Assembly: GCA_030704615.1 (NCBI GenBank)
Contig: CM060733.1
Coordinates: forward strand, 16,430,001-16,494,000
Origin: Takakia lepidozioides
Lineage: Eukaryota > Streptophyta > Takakiopsida > Takakiales > Takakiaceae
Direction of reading: 5' to 3'
DNA: 64,000 bases
Below the pieces are notes generated by a model that did no database searches, was not told the origin of the DNA, and saw only the letters and a program-made list of their open reading frames with translations. This document shows, in pieces, positions 11,282 through 23,700 of this stretch. The position numbers were made by a program, and so were the translations under genes. Positions within the stretch are counted from its first letter, which is position 1, and every line of letters begins with the position of its first letter.

Positions 11282-14200
11282 ATGACGCTCTTCCATTTCT
11301 TCAACTGCGCTGCTCTCACTTTCGGCCCCCATGCTGTCTACTACAAGGCCACCCCTTTGTATGTTTTTGGTTCTCTTTCTTTCTGATCTGTTATACAGTG
11401 GTTTTCTTTGTGGGCTCTGTTTGTCTTCCCGTGTCCGCAATCGGATCTGGTGTAATGACCAGGCTGCGTTTCCATCATGCTGTCTGGGTGTGATTGTGCG
11501 GCTCTTGCTATCCTGGCGAAGATGGTAGTTTGAGACGGGGTGTACTGAGGATACAGTTGGAAGTATCTCCGATCAATATGGGATTGGCAGACCTGGCAAG
11601 TTGGAAAATTCTTCGACAAATGCATTAGGCGTTTTCTTAATCCACTTTCTGAGTGGCGGCTTGATTGCAGGTCAGACTATGACACGTTGGGCTCATGTCT
11701 GAAGGCGGCGATCGTATACCTGGGCACCACTCTCATCAAGGTGCGGATTTTTATACCATTGTCGAGCTCTTGTGGAAAGGAAAATTTTCGACAATTGGGC
11801 ATGATCTCAATCAGTATGATGTATCAATGTGCACTATTACCTCATTCTCGGATTGAAGGTTGCAGATTTCTGTGGGTTGCAGCTGGTGTGTTTGGCGACA
11901 TTTCTTCAGGTCTCTGAAAATGATAGTTTTGATTTATACCAAGTACGTTATCCTTTCCACTCCTACTCAGATTTGAGGTCAGCTCCTTGTATTTCCTCTC
12001 ACATTGTCATCTTGCCATGGCACTTTAGATGCACTAAAAAATGAGTTCTGCAGCATCTGGTCGACATTAGAGGTGTCCCCAGGATAGATAGTAGATCGAG
12101 TTAAACATACATTTGTGGCTGGTAGCAAGCACAGTTGCTTTAACCTGTCCATTTCTGAATTTCGAGCAAACTTCTTGCAGCAGCCAATATGGGGAATACC
12201 TAGAAATTCTGTCCATCACAATGACTGAAATTTTCTCTGTACTTGAATGTTTACTGTTGTAAATTTGCATTTCCTTACTGTTGATTTGGATTTTGTGGTG
12301 GCTATGCTTTCCGCTTCCATAAATTACTTCAGGGCACAAAATCCAACCTCTCCTTGTGTGCTAGAGACCTCCCTGGTTAATTGTAGGAGTTGCTGTTTCC
12401 ATTAAGTTTTAGGGTTCAGGAAACGGCATCCATGCAATACTTGTTGTTTAGATTTAGAGTCACAGGGTCAAATGGAACCAGGTCGTAGCATATACTGTTG
12501 AACCCTTGGCCGTGGTACAAGTCTTGGGCTGCCATCACAGCTTAATAAGTTTTAGATCACAAAAAGGTTTCCTTAATACATCACTGCCTCATCTATCTAC
12601 TTTTGGGGAATTTCGCAGGAGCTGTTGAAGGCGCTCATCAGTTTTGTCGATGTGGCGGGGCTTTACTTTGCACTCACACAGCTAACCTACCGCAATATCT
12701 CTCAGAACCACAAATTCCAAGCAGTTGGACTCGGTAGGTTGCCAATGATTCCAGTTATCCTCTTGATAATGCTGGCATGGTGCATAACACAATCCTAACT
12801 GAGAATAAATCTATTTCTTCTTTGTCACATATAGCTGTCTTTTTGCACTCTTCCGTGATTGGTGTGAATTTTCTGCAAGTTGGCTTCTATGTCATGTCCC
12901 GGATGTGTGTTGCAGGGTGGGCATTTGCAGATGCTTTGTTGCATAGGCTGGCTCCACTGTGGGTGGGAGCTAGAGGCTTGGAATTCACTTGGGACTACCT
13001 CTTGCAAGGCCTCGAGTCAAATGCTAACCTGGTACTGCATCCTGAAAAGAAAACTCCTCTTTCTCTGTTGTTTTCCTGTGTCTTCAGGCAGTGTAAGGTG
13101 GCAACTTGCCATTCTACACCTTTGTTGGCTTTCAAAATCTTATTTGAGAATTTAGTTTTTGTCCTATAGGCCTAGGTGGTCCTTTTTTTGCCTCCTCTCT
13201 CCCTCTCTTGGCTACGGCAACAATGTCTTATGAGTATGTCCTCTCTCTCTTGAAATTGGGAAGGCCAGATCCAACAATTGAAGTTAAGGCCCACTACTGG
13301 TGCTTCCAAGCTGTACCGGGCCCCATATTGTGCACCTTGCATCCCTTTGTATTGTTCTTCCCTGTTATTCTGAGTGTCCAACTAGATGCATGTACATCAT
13401 CTCGCTCGCCCTCTCTCCAATGACCTTGTAATTTGTTCTTCGTTGGCTTCACACCTTGGTGGAATCAAATCCCATATGATTGTACCTCCACTGGTATGTA
13501 ATAGTCAAAATCTGATCAATACATCTTTCTAAAGCTGATGGATCAGTGGTGAAGCTTTGGCGATAAATTTTTCTAGTTCTCATTTTCGATGAAGTTGTTT
13601 TTACATTGACCAGATTCCATCTTGGTCTGATTACAGGTACTGACAGTATCACTTTCTGCACTGGGTTCACTGATGTGGCTGCGAAAGAGCAAACCTCCAA
13701 CTTTGATCCCCATCATCTATGCAAGTGCTGGCATTGTTGCAACCATGCCTTCTATCACCAGGTCTTTGGCCTTGTTGCCATCACTCACGGTTATCAGTAG
13801 ATGGAAAACTTATTCTTTCAGGCTTGTGGGTGTAGACTGTAACTGTTTTTAGTTCTTCAATTGATCCCGTTTGGGGGCAAGAAAAGGGTGGTTGATATCT
13901 GCCCACTCAACGTACTTACATGCAGGCTAAGCTCTTTATACCTTAACCATCCCATGCCAAATCTAGAAGCATGTCCAGATGTGTCGAGGCATGTTCTTGT
14001 CCCTCATGGAATTGAATGCTTTAAGCACTCCAGTTTGTCAATCAAGCTTGGACCATCTGCACGTAGATCCTACTGCCCAGCCTAGTAACCACACAGGGCT
14101 ACTGCGATGGAAAACCTGGAATCCTTTGGTGTGTTCAAATAAGCCTGGGCCCAATATCGGCCAAGTTCCAAAGAAGTAAAATCCAGAGGTAGCCTTGAAA

Positions 14201-14397
14201 ATCCACTCTCCCCGAACACTCTCCATTGGGGAAAGGCATGCTGACAGGATGTGTGGTTGTGTGATGAGTGTAGCTACTTGCGAAGAGGACTGGGCTGGGA
14301 CTTCTCCAAGGTGGTGAGTTTTGAGCTCTCAGCATCGGTGGCGATGGCCTTCATTACATGGCGCCTCTTCATTGCTTGCCAAAGACCCTCCGTGTGA
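11282..14397 (+). CDS. TMEM147-like ER multipass membrane protein, complete
   Basis: Seven exons join in frame: 11282-11358, 11671-11740, 11883-11942, 12619-12733, 12916-13031, 13637-13761 and 14274-14397. They encode 228 residues, close to the usual 220-230. The protein begins MTLFHFFNCAALTFGPHAVY. It contains the family hallmarks RNISQNHKFQAVGLGWAFAD, HRLAPLWVGARGLEFTWDY and PTLIPIIYASAGIVATMPS, and ends ITWRLFIACQRPSV. Hydrophobic stretches are consistent with about seven membrane spans. In animals TMEM147 is an ER protein that works with Nicalin/NOMO at the translocon to help fold multipass proteins. The plant orthologue is conserved, and the same role is an inference. All splice sites are GT-AG. 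No lesion is seen, so the gene looks functional. Confidence 0.93.
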
Positions 14398-14892
14398 CCT
14401 TCAGTTCTTCTTTGTTTTTTCAGTTTTTGTTGAAAGTTGCGGATCACCCTCGAGTTGGTGTTGAATTGTATGCTGTTAGAGTGGTCCTGTGGAAGGAAGA
14501 AAGACGAGGAGAGGCTTTGTGCAGTAATGGGAAATATACATGGCACAATTTTTTGTGCATTCTGAGGCAGGCCTGTGTTACTTGTATGGCTGTAAGAGAT
14601 ATTAGTTGCATCACAAATTATTGAGATAAGCACACCTGGACATAGTGACTGCAAATGTCAAATGGCCGGCGGATCGTGTGAGAGAGTATTATTCTGTTTG
14701 TCTTTGCAATGGAAGGCAAGCTGCATTCTCGGTACCAAGTCCTGGGTGCGTTGGCTTTCTTTTATGCTGTTTCTAGTTACATTCCCCTTCAGCTTGAGAA
14801 GATAACCTGATCTTACGGAATGTATGGTGCTCGAAACAACAATGCACATACATTCTTGTGCACTGAGAGAGATATTTCAGTGGTGAAACCGA
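14398..14892 (+). other. TMEM147-like 3' UTR / intergenic
   Basis: No coding region is recognised downstream of the TGA at 14395-14397. The stretch is of mixed composition and ends where similarity to the WSD 3' flank begins, at about 14893. Confidence 0.5.
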
Positions 14893-16500
14893 TTCTATTA
14901 ACTATGTTGTGTTGGCTGTAGTCTAATATTGGCAGCGGTTCTGTTCCCACACACCAACAGTTTAGAACTGAAAGCTCCCCAGTCTATTGGCATCGAACGT
15001 GCTTGACGGGGGACGTGGGATGCAGCTATTTGATGTCTAGATAGTCATGTACAGTGTAGGATTATAGTTGGAAGGATCTGGGTTGAGCCAGTGTGGCATA
15101 CCATGAAGACCCAGTTAGACCCGAAGTTTCCCTCGGAATTTGTCTGCATAGCTCTGGTAGTGTGGTTCTTTCAGAATGCTAAGAGGTAAGAAACTTCATA
15201 ACATCTACTATCACATCAATATTCATGTCAGAAGTTCTCACTTTTTGGCTAGCCAATGGTCTCGAGACCAAAGATATGTAGAGTATCTACTGCATTTGTA
15301 GATCCTGCAAAACCACGGACAAGTGAGAACATACATATCAATATATGAATCGAGACGTTTGTTTTGTTTTGTTTTGTTTTGTCACGTTGAGATGGCCCAA
15401 ACTGCGAGGCCCCAGCACCGGTGTTTGGTACCGTTGGAAAGCCCTCGACGAGAAGGGGTGCACCGGCTTGGTCTCATAATTTTTGGACCTGCGGTGTGGG
15501 AGATATGGAATTTTGAGTACTTTAGGTCGCTGGGAATTTGGGAAAAATAGCAAAGTGGGCTTTCCTGGAGCAGTGATTGGGCCTTCCAACGTGGGAGATT
15601 TGAAATTTCAAGTGCTTTAGGTCGCTGGAAATTCGGCGAAAAGCAAAGTGGATATATCCATATATTAAGGATCGACAGGGGGAATTGCAAAAATAGCAAA
15701 GTGGGCTTTGGGATTGCACTTGGACTTATGTGACATTGGACACTGGAGGTCGCACTTGGGCCTGGGAGACGCACTTGGATACATAGGAGATTGCACTTGG
15801 GCTTAGATTTCAATTCTTCACACATTGGCCAATGGCACATGCTACCCTAGATCTCCCAAAGAGTGGGGTCTCTGGATACATAGGGGATTGCACTTGGAGA
15901 TAGATGGCACTAGACACTTGCACGGCACAGGCTACACTAGAGATCGCACTTGGGCCTCAACATAAGAGACGCATTGACATACATAGGGGATTGCGCTTGG
16001 GCTTAGATGACACTGGACACTTGGGCCAACGGCACAAGCTACCCTAGTATGCAATAGATTCACCCAGTTCAAGGAAATGAGCATTCTCTTGCAGATGATA
16101 CAAGCGCAGATCCTGATCCGTGTTGTGACCGGAGCTCAAACAATAATACGGTAAAGATGAAACTACGCATCATTGCTAAGCAGTTGTTGTGCCTTCCCCA
16201 GGTATCATCTTCTCTCATTTGTTATAAACCACTTCCATGATGTGCGTTCTCCATGTAACACACTCAAGCAACATCTTTGTCATTGAACAACTTACGAGAA
16301 ACAAATGGATGAACTTTTAAGTATGGATGAAAGTAGATTCCACTATTCACAAATAGGAGCCCTAGGCGACTAGCCGCTTGTTGAGAACCATGGGGTATTA
16401 CCATTTTGAACCCTATCATATACCCTGCACCACAACAGTTCTTACTTTTGATAAAAAAGGCAAACCTCAGGACTGTAGATCTCGATATACATGGTCCTAT
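14893..16500 (+). repeat. Duplicated 3' flank of the WSD gene (interrupted)
   Basis: The segments 14893-15337 and 16048 to about 16500 align colinearly with 25413 to about 26080. Shared phrases include gaactgaaagctccccagtc, gatgcagctatttgatgtct, gtgtggttctttcagaatgc, taagcactctc-like sequence and ttgagaacca...ggta. The 25 kb copy begins just after the WSD stop codon, so this is a duplicate of the gene's 3' untranslated or flanking DNA without its coding part. The 15338-16047 insertion splits it. Confidence 0.8.
15338..16047 (+). mobile_element. Non-autonomous Helitron-like insertion (710 bp)
   Basis: The element begins TC (TCAATATATGAATC) and ends CTAG. A hairpin at 16020-16038 (cttgggcc / aac / ggcacaag, 7 of 8 pairs) lies nine bases from the 3' end. 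It sits between A (15337) and T (16048). The paralogous sequence near 25842/25843 lacks the insertion and shows no target-site duplication. These are the structural hallmarks of Helitrons. No Rep/helicase gene is present, so it would be non-autonomous. Tail-like modules recur internally near 15825-15848 and 15915-15940. Confidence 0.7.
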
Positions 16501-17230
16501 ATACAATACCAATCTAACATCATTGGTGAATTTGCACTCCATTTGCATGGTTTACATTGAATACTCTTTAATGCTTGTGAGTCGAGGTGTTTGACGAGTG
16601 TATAACATCTCAACTCAAGTAGCGGTTTTCTGAAGCTACAACCCTACATGTCATGTTTTGATTGCTGAGCATTTTACGTCTTCTCTTTTGGTACATGAGA
16701 TTGCCCTTGTTTAATAACAATTTACTTGACCAAGTACAACCAAGATAGCTTTGTGTGCTTTTGGACAGAAACAAATGCCGGAAGCCTTGCCACATTAAAT
16801 GGTATGTTGGCCTCAAAGAAAAACTGCGTCCATTTTTTATCCAGCTGTCTTTTTGTAGACAAGTTAAGACCTTCCTGCATGGATTGCTGCCGTAATCCTC
16901 TACTCCGTTGAAATGTAGGGGTATAAAGAGGTATTAAAGCAGGTGTTGCTCCGGCACAACCCACTTGTCCAAGGACACCTAAAGCCTCACAAGAGTTGCC
17001 TTGGAAGCCACAATGGTAAAAGGTGCGCATCCTCCTCTTGGGCTACACTCTTATTCAATAGAAGAGAACACCCAAAGCAACCTCAAGTGTTTGCGCCAAA
17101 AGAATTGAGGAGCTTGGTGATCATGCTCCCTTATATATGATCCAGAAAAGATAAAAGTGAAATGAAAGTGAAATGAATAAATGACGAACTAATAGTGCCC
17201 ACCCGAAAAAGGCGGTACAACCATATTTGT
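16501..17230. other. Intergenic stretch without a recognised gene
   Basis: I see only short frames and no protein similarity. The interval lies between the duplicated WSD flank and the palindrome array. The last 60 bases are AT-rich and contain gaaatgaaagtgaaatgaataaa. Confidence 0.5.
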
Positions 17231-17234
17231 TATA

Positions 17235-18175
17235 ATTTTGAAATTAAGCGACCGCTAATACTGCGGTCGCTATTTTTTATTTTTTATAGAAAAAAGACAA
17301 CCGCCACTATTGCGGTCGTTTTTATTTCCTTTCATTTTGTGCAATATTGCGATCACTTCTATTTTGTATATTTTCAAATTTAAGTGACCGCCCGTATAGC
17401 GGTCGCTATTATTTTTTATTTCAAAATATAATGCGACTGCCGGTATGGCGGTCGCTTCATTTGTTTATATATGTAAAATAAAGTGACCGCCAATATGGTG
17501 GTCGCTTCTATTCTTAATATTTTTAAAAGAACGCAACCGCCAGTAAGGCAGTCGCTTTTAATCTTTATATTTTCAAGTTTAAGCAACCTCCAGGCTGACG
17601 GTCGCTTTTATTTTATATATTATTAAATTTAAGCGACCGCCAGTTTGGCGGTCGCAAATATTTTCTTTATTTTAAAATAAGCGACCACCAGTGTGGCGGT
17701 CGCTTTTATTCTCATATGTCACTTGTTTTTTTATATAATTTTAAATTTACCGACCGCCATATGGTGGTCGTTTGTTTTTCTATATATTTTTGAAATTAAG
17801 TGACCACCGAATGGCGGTCGTTTATTCTTTTATATATTTTTGAAATTATCCGACCGCCATATGGCGGTCGCTTGTTCTGTATATATTTGTAAAATTGTGC
17901 GACCGTCAATACGGCAGTCGCTTGTTTTCTTTTTTAAATTAGGCGAACGCCAATGCGACCGCTAATCTTGCTTTTGTTTAAAAATAAATTGAAGCGACCA
18001 ACAATATGGCGGTCGTTATTTTTTTATTTTTTTCGAAAAATAAAGCGACCGCCAGTGTGACCACCAATCTTCCTCTTAAGAAAGAAAAAAATTGAAGCGA
18101 CCAGCGGTCGCTATTTTTTTTTAAATTTTGAAAAACAAAGCGACCGCCATAATTGGCGGTCGCGTTCAATTTTTT
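17235..18175. repeat. Array of about 18 palindromes, GCGACCGCC...GGCGGTCGC
   Basis: Imperfect inverted repeats of about 22-26 bp (for example gcgaccgccagtttggcggtcgc near 17634 and ccgaccgccatatggcggtcg near 17850) recur every 45-60 bp. They are separated by AT-rich spacers of variable sequence (tttttatatatttt-like). The stems are kept while central bases vary, as expected of conserved protein-binding or hairpin units. Such arrays occur in subterminal zones of CACTA and related plant DNA transposons, where the element's own DNA-binding protein docks. No terminal inverted repeat was identified, and transposon origin is an inference. Confidence 0.8.
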
Positions 18176-18515
18176 AATTTTCAAAATGTATTTGCCACCG
18201 CCACCGTGTGGGCGACGTGGCTGCTTAAGTGGCAGTATTTTACCTGGTACTATTTTTATCAGAATATTCCTCAAACCTGACGTGACGGAGGTCCCGTCAG
18301 CGTTAGGTCAGACCTGACGCTGACGCTGACAGACGAACGTGATGCTGATAACCGGGACACATGGCATATGGAGGACAAGCCTCAAAGAAGACAATGCGAC
18401 GCTGGAAAGGCCCGTAAAGCACCCTCGGAGTCCAGATCCACGTACGTGTCTCCGACTTATCACGATTTCCGCACATGATTGCTAGAAGATACCATGACCG
18501 AGCTTATCTAAAATG

Positions 18516-18653
18516 TCAACGATATGACAGGCGAGTGCATCAGAAAATATGGAAGCACTATGTGTGCCGATGGTTGGAGTTCTGTTACAAACAGACCATT
18601 GTTCAATGTCATGCTCGTATGTCCAGCTGGGGAACAATTATTGGAAGAAATGT
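18516..18653 (+). pseudogene. hAT-type transposase remnant (DUF659 segment)
   Basis: One frame reads RKYGSTMCADGWSS followed by NRPLFNVMLVCPAGEQLLEEM and then a stop. This matches the DUF659 region of plant hAT-like transposases, whose signature is a (T/S)-x-x-x-DGW motif followed by a hydrophobic strand and P-x-G. Only about 45 residues survive, with no BED finger or C-terminal dimerisation region nearby, so it is a dead fragment. It lies 350 bp from the palindrome array and may belong to the same degenerate transposon. Confidence 0.6.
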
Positions 18654-18659
18654 GAAAAC

Positions 18660-20290
18660 TTTGTTTATATAATAGAGCCTGTCACGGACATAGCCCAGAG
18701 GAACTTACCAAGAGTAAATATCAGAATTCACCAAATTACCATGTTACCGGAAATTAGAGAGACAAAGAAAGAGCTCTACAACCTCCATAGGAGGCTCAAG
18801 AGAGTGAGACGGTCAATGGCAACAATCTTTACCCGTGTTCTTTGGGGTAATGGCCTTTGACAGCAGGCAAGCCATGGCAGACATGGCAACGAGCAGAGCT
18901 TGTAGGGGTACATATAACGTTATGCCTCCACCACCAGTCTTATGGAAGTCTCCACCGCCGCCTCCCAAGGCTATATACGGAGGTGCTGAGTGCTCACCTT
19001 ATGTACTACTTTTACATATATAATAACTACTTTAGTTAGTATTTAGCTGAATAACCCCCCCCCCCCCCCCAAAATAAAAAAAAATTGGAAACAAGCATCT
19101 AAAATAAGCATCTAACTAAATTAGACAGAGATCTGAGAAATCACTCTGGTTGTAGAACTATCCAATCAGCTACCTACAACGATGCCTCACGACGAAGGTG
19201 TGACTCTCAGACGTAGAATGTGTGTCTCTCTCTCACCGGCAGAGACACCGAGGCCTTACAAATCGCGTGTGGGCCTGGAGCTTGAACACTTCTAATTCTA
19301 TCCTTCACCCGCAGTCAATACTGTACGGTGGGGTGGGGCCTAGTATGTCATGATTTCCATTGGGTGGACAGTCTGGCAGCGGCCGTCACTGGCGTTCCCG
19401 AAGACCCATACTTTGAAATATGAGAAGCACCTCAAATTTGGGTGAGTACCTTCTTGTACTGCACGCCACAAGAACAAACGATGGACGTCCAATGCATCAC
19501 AGTCTTCTTCGTCCCCAGGAATGGGCACATCAGGAATAAAAAGAAAGGATACTTGACTTGAAGAGCAAGCACAGAGCTGCAATTGTGAAAAAGGCGGAGC
19601 ATGACTGACGAGGCTCGGTTTGATGTGGTACCGACATTGATTACTTTTCAATGAAAGATTTGTGAGTAATGGTACGGTGGGTGGTTTTCTCCCAGATTGG
19701 GCAAGAAAAGCCTAACAAAGTCTCCAGCAGTAGGTAAGTAACATTAATTTGTGGTTCTGAGTGGCGAAAGGAACAACCCACCAAGAACTTCGTGCTCACC
19801 TTTCTTCGGAAAACAACAAAAACGTGGACTAGAACTGTAGTGTCTTAGAAGCTTCAGTTGCGAATAATTAGTGTCTGCTTCCCTCGTCCGGCAGATCTCG
19901 ACTCATCGTAGCTCGGCTGCTAGTATTATGCGGCCGTTATAATTAGTGCCGGTAATTATGTTCTCGAGTGGCTCAACAGTGCCCAGTTTTCATCTAACGT
20001 CGGCAAGGAGGATAAGGGTGCCCTCGTAGTGGAGTTAGCTGAGAAAGAGCGGAGGGAGAGCGACAGCGATTAACTCAGGAGGTCGACAGGGATGAGTTGA
20101 TGACACGATAGAAATTTTCTTAGTTCTTTGACAAACTGGGGGACAGCAGACTCATCTTGGTCAGAAGGACCACCTTTCATGCTGCCCGTTGGGTGAATGG
20201 TCGGTGGTCTTGAGCAAGTGACGTCTGGAGGGGACGACGGGCTTCCTGAGGAGCTGAGTCTACATTCCATTGCATCACCACTAGAAGGGA
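18660..20290. other. Intergenic region and WSD upstream sequence
   Basis: No gene is recognised. Features seen are a poly(C) run of about 14 at 19055-19069 followed by an A-rich stretch, and a proline-rich short frame near 18900-18985. A minus-strand open frame at 19340-19651 has no family that I know. The last 200-300 bp should hold the WSD promoter and leader. Confidence 0.45.
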
Positions 20291-20680
20291 ATGGGGTCAG
20301 ATGGACTAGCGTTAGATACAGGAGTGAGGCTGCGTGCAATTCACACAAGGGACGAGGTCTCGCCGGCCTCTTCAGCCAATGAGCAAGACGAGGAAGAGCC
20401 AGTCACTCCAGCCGGCAGAGTGTTTTGTGAGCCTGGGTTTTTCTGCACAATTCTGTGCACGGTCGGATTTCAGAACCAGATTGATCTGGCAGAATTTAAG
20501 AAGACGTTGCTGGAAACGATTGTGAATCACAAGCGCTTCTCCAGTATCATGGTAGTTATTCTCCTGCTCTTCCCTGACGTCTCTACGCCTTTATCTGATA
20601 TATTCAGTGTTATGCTCTGAAGAATCTTACATGTAGTTCACTTCTGTCCTGAAGTGAACTACCCTTGTTATCTCTACATA

Positions 20681-20748
<68 letters not shown>

Positions 20749-23700
20749 CAGCTTACCCTTTACCCTCTATCGGCAGCTTACCACGGGACTTCGTGCGTTC
20801 TATAGTTACTTTCTCTCTAGGAGTCTGTGACATCTTGTCGGTCCCATATACACGCCTCTCCTGCAGCTCCTTTGGAAATTTGCCGCTCAGACAAAGGGTA
20901 TGTGTAGAATCAAAGGTTCCCAGCGCCTGCCATCAACAAAACAACTTGGTACACCTCAAATCTTGAGCCTTGTTCCACTTATAAACCGAAAACGCCCATA
21001 CAGGACGCGAGATGGCTTAGGGATCAGAAGAGTGCTTCCATTGTAGATAATCTCGCAGCGGAGTCCAAAATTCTACATCCCCTTCGTCTCTTCTTTCAGT
21101 GGAGTTGGCTTCTGTGATCTCATGCAGATGCCATAATTTGAACTAATTTTAGTGCAGGCCAAAGTTAGGGCCACTTTAGACTACGGACCAAGACCAAGAA
21201 ACCTGTGTACCAATTTGCTTCGAATTGGTTCAGATATGGGTCCCGAGCACTATGAACTTCTTGGAAGCTTGGTCACGCGGTGATTCCCCCCTTGTACCGT
21301 CACGGCCTCCAAGGTGGTTACTTTTTCCACCTAGTGCAATATATTTTCTGGACTCTGCTCCTGTTCCTTAAATATATATATATTGGTCCCGACTCCCAAG
21401 ATACATATTAAAATATTAATATCCTGGGGACGAAAGTGGGTGTGTGAAAAGGCCTTGGGACCAAGAAACTTAAAATGAGGCTTATTTATCAACTTCTATC
21501 ACATTCATCTTTCCCACTTGACATTCAAGATTGATTCTAACGGATGGTCAAGATCGTTTGAGAAAAGTATAGTTTAATGTTTCCATACTTGGTCCGGGGT
21601 CCAAGAGTTGGTCTCCAAACCACATGGGTTCCTTTCTGGGTCGCTAGACCAACAATCTCCCGCCATAATCAACCCCACTTACACGCCATGTCATTCCTAA
21701 CTTCGTTGGTCTTGGTCTGGACAGTAGGCTAAAGTGGGCCTTATTGGGGATGAGACGCTGTCAGTGCTTAAATCAAAGGAATGAAGTAATCATTTGAAAG
21801 GTAGGATATTGTTGTATGTATTTCCTGATGGGAGTGCACCTGCCACTATGCAGAAGAAGAACAAGCAGGGGATAGATGTGTGGGTGCGGACAGAGGTGGA
21901 TATCGATGCCCACGTCTTCGAGCTACAAGGTTTCTCCCCATCACAGATTGCAGCCCCCTCATTTGTGGAAAACTATATTGCAGAGCTTGCACTGGCTCCT
22001 CCTTTGAGAATGTCACATCCTCTTTGGGATTGCAGAGTGGTGAATGGAACATCTGGAGATTCCTCTGCCAATGCATTTTTCCGTATGCATCATTCTTTGG
22101 GAGATGGGACATCTCTTATGTCCCTTTTCTTAGCTTGCACCAGGCGTGTGGATAGGCCTGACTTACTCCCCTCAATTCCTACCAAGAAACCTCCTTCAGA
22201 TGGTTCTGCAGATGCCCCACCTGTGGCTGAGGTTCAGGGTGGAAGGAAGCCAATGACTGCGACTAAACACAAGGCCACTGCATATGATTCTCTGTTCAGA
22301 ACGGTTTGGAAAATGGTAGTTATTATATGGAACACCTTGTTGGGCATCACCAACTTTTTGGCTACAGTTTTGTGGCTGAAAGACAGTCAGACAGTGATGA
22401 AGGGGTCTTCTGGTGTTGAAAATCTGCCAAAACAATTCGCATATACCTCAATAAATCTTGATGATATGCGGGCAGTGAAGAATTCTGTCAATGGGGTATG
22501 TTTCATTCCTCCCTACCTTGTCAATGCAGCCTGATTACCCTACCGCCAATTACCCAAAGACTACGGATAGAACCGAGACTGTGATGTCACAAAACTAGAA
22601 TGGGCCCAGTATCAATTTACAGGAGGGTAATGCACTATGGGTAGATGTAAACGGTCCTGCAACTATGGGTAATAAGGTGCTGGTTGCATAATTTGACCAT
22701 AGCATTGAAGTCATCTGTGGGTACAGCTCATCCTTCTCAGTACACTGGAGTTACCCCTTGGTTTGACAGCCTTGAGGAGAAGACATGCAACGGACATATT
22801 TGTTCATGGTTTTTGGGAATAGTTGCAGGAGATCCCCCCTTATCTACCGTTTTAGGCTAAGTGAGCAAGGGACTCCAGGAATGCTCTTTGGTTGGGGACC
22901 ATTGTATGATAATGGTCAGATGCAAATCATCTTGGTTGGTTTGCAGCCCCCTGAACGTTACAAATTGCCTACGTGTTCATTTGAAGAAAGCCCCTCTTTC
23001 CTACTACTTAACCAAAAAAGACTCTTTCATAAGTGCTTGACAAAAATATGGGGGGCACACTATGCCTGAATGTTACGGTGAATATTGGTGGTGACAGACA
23101 ATTAATGATGTCTTCATGGCCATCATCTCAGTAGGCCTCCAACGCTATTTGGAGGATCGTCGTGAGCAAGAGACCTCCATCAAGCTGACTGGTATGCAAT
23201 CTGGTCTTATGCGTGTATCGCCAATTTGCATCACAGGAGTGGTACCCATATACAAACAGACGTGAATATGTGTGTGAACTTCCACACAAGTATTTTTCGT
23301 ATACCTGTAAAACATCACGTACATATACAGTCTTGTGTGCCTTTTCCTTGCAGAGAGTGAGTTTACATTAACAAGCATATTGGCAAGTATTCAATCTCTA
23401 TGATTGTAAGCTACTGATGAACTGCTATGGTGATTGGAGAATATGGAAGAAGGGGAGCAGGATGATGTGGGAAGGAAGGGGACAAGGGAAGCCATGAGCA
23501 CAAAATCTCAATCAACGAAAAATGGGGTTGTCACTCCATCAGCCAAGAAGAGACCAAAACTGGAAACACTGCGAATAAGGGCATCAGCCCTGATGAACAC
23601 CAGAGAATCACCAGGCCTACAAGTATGCAAGATACTGTATTAGCTAGATTAGCTAGACAAATATACTCAGGCACACAAAACCAAACAGCTAACAATCTGA

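Noticed and set aside
17235-18175. CRISPR array
   Set aside because: The units are palindromes of varying length in a plant nuclear context with AT-rich, non-unique spacers, and no cas genes are present.
19340-19651. 103-residue minus-strand frame as a gene
   Set aside because: No family is recognised and no splice or start context was convincing. It is left as unsupported.
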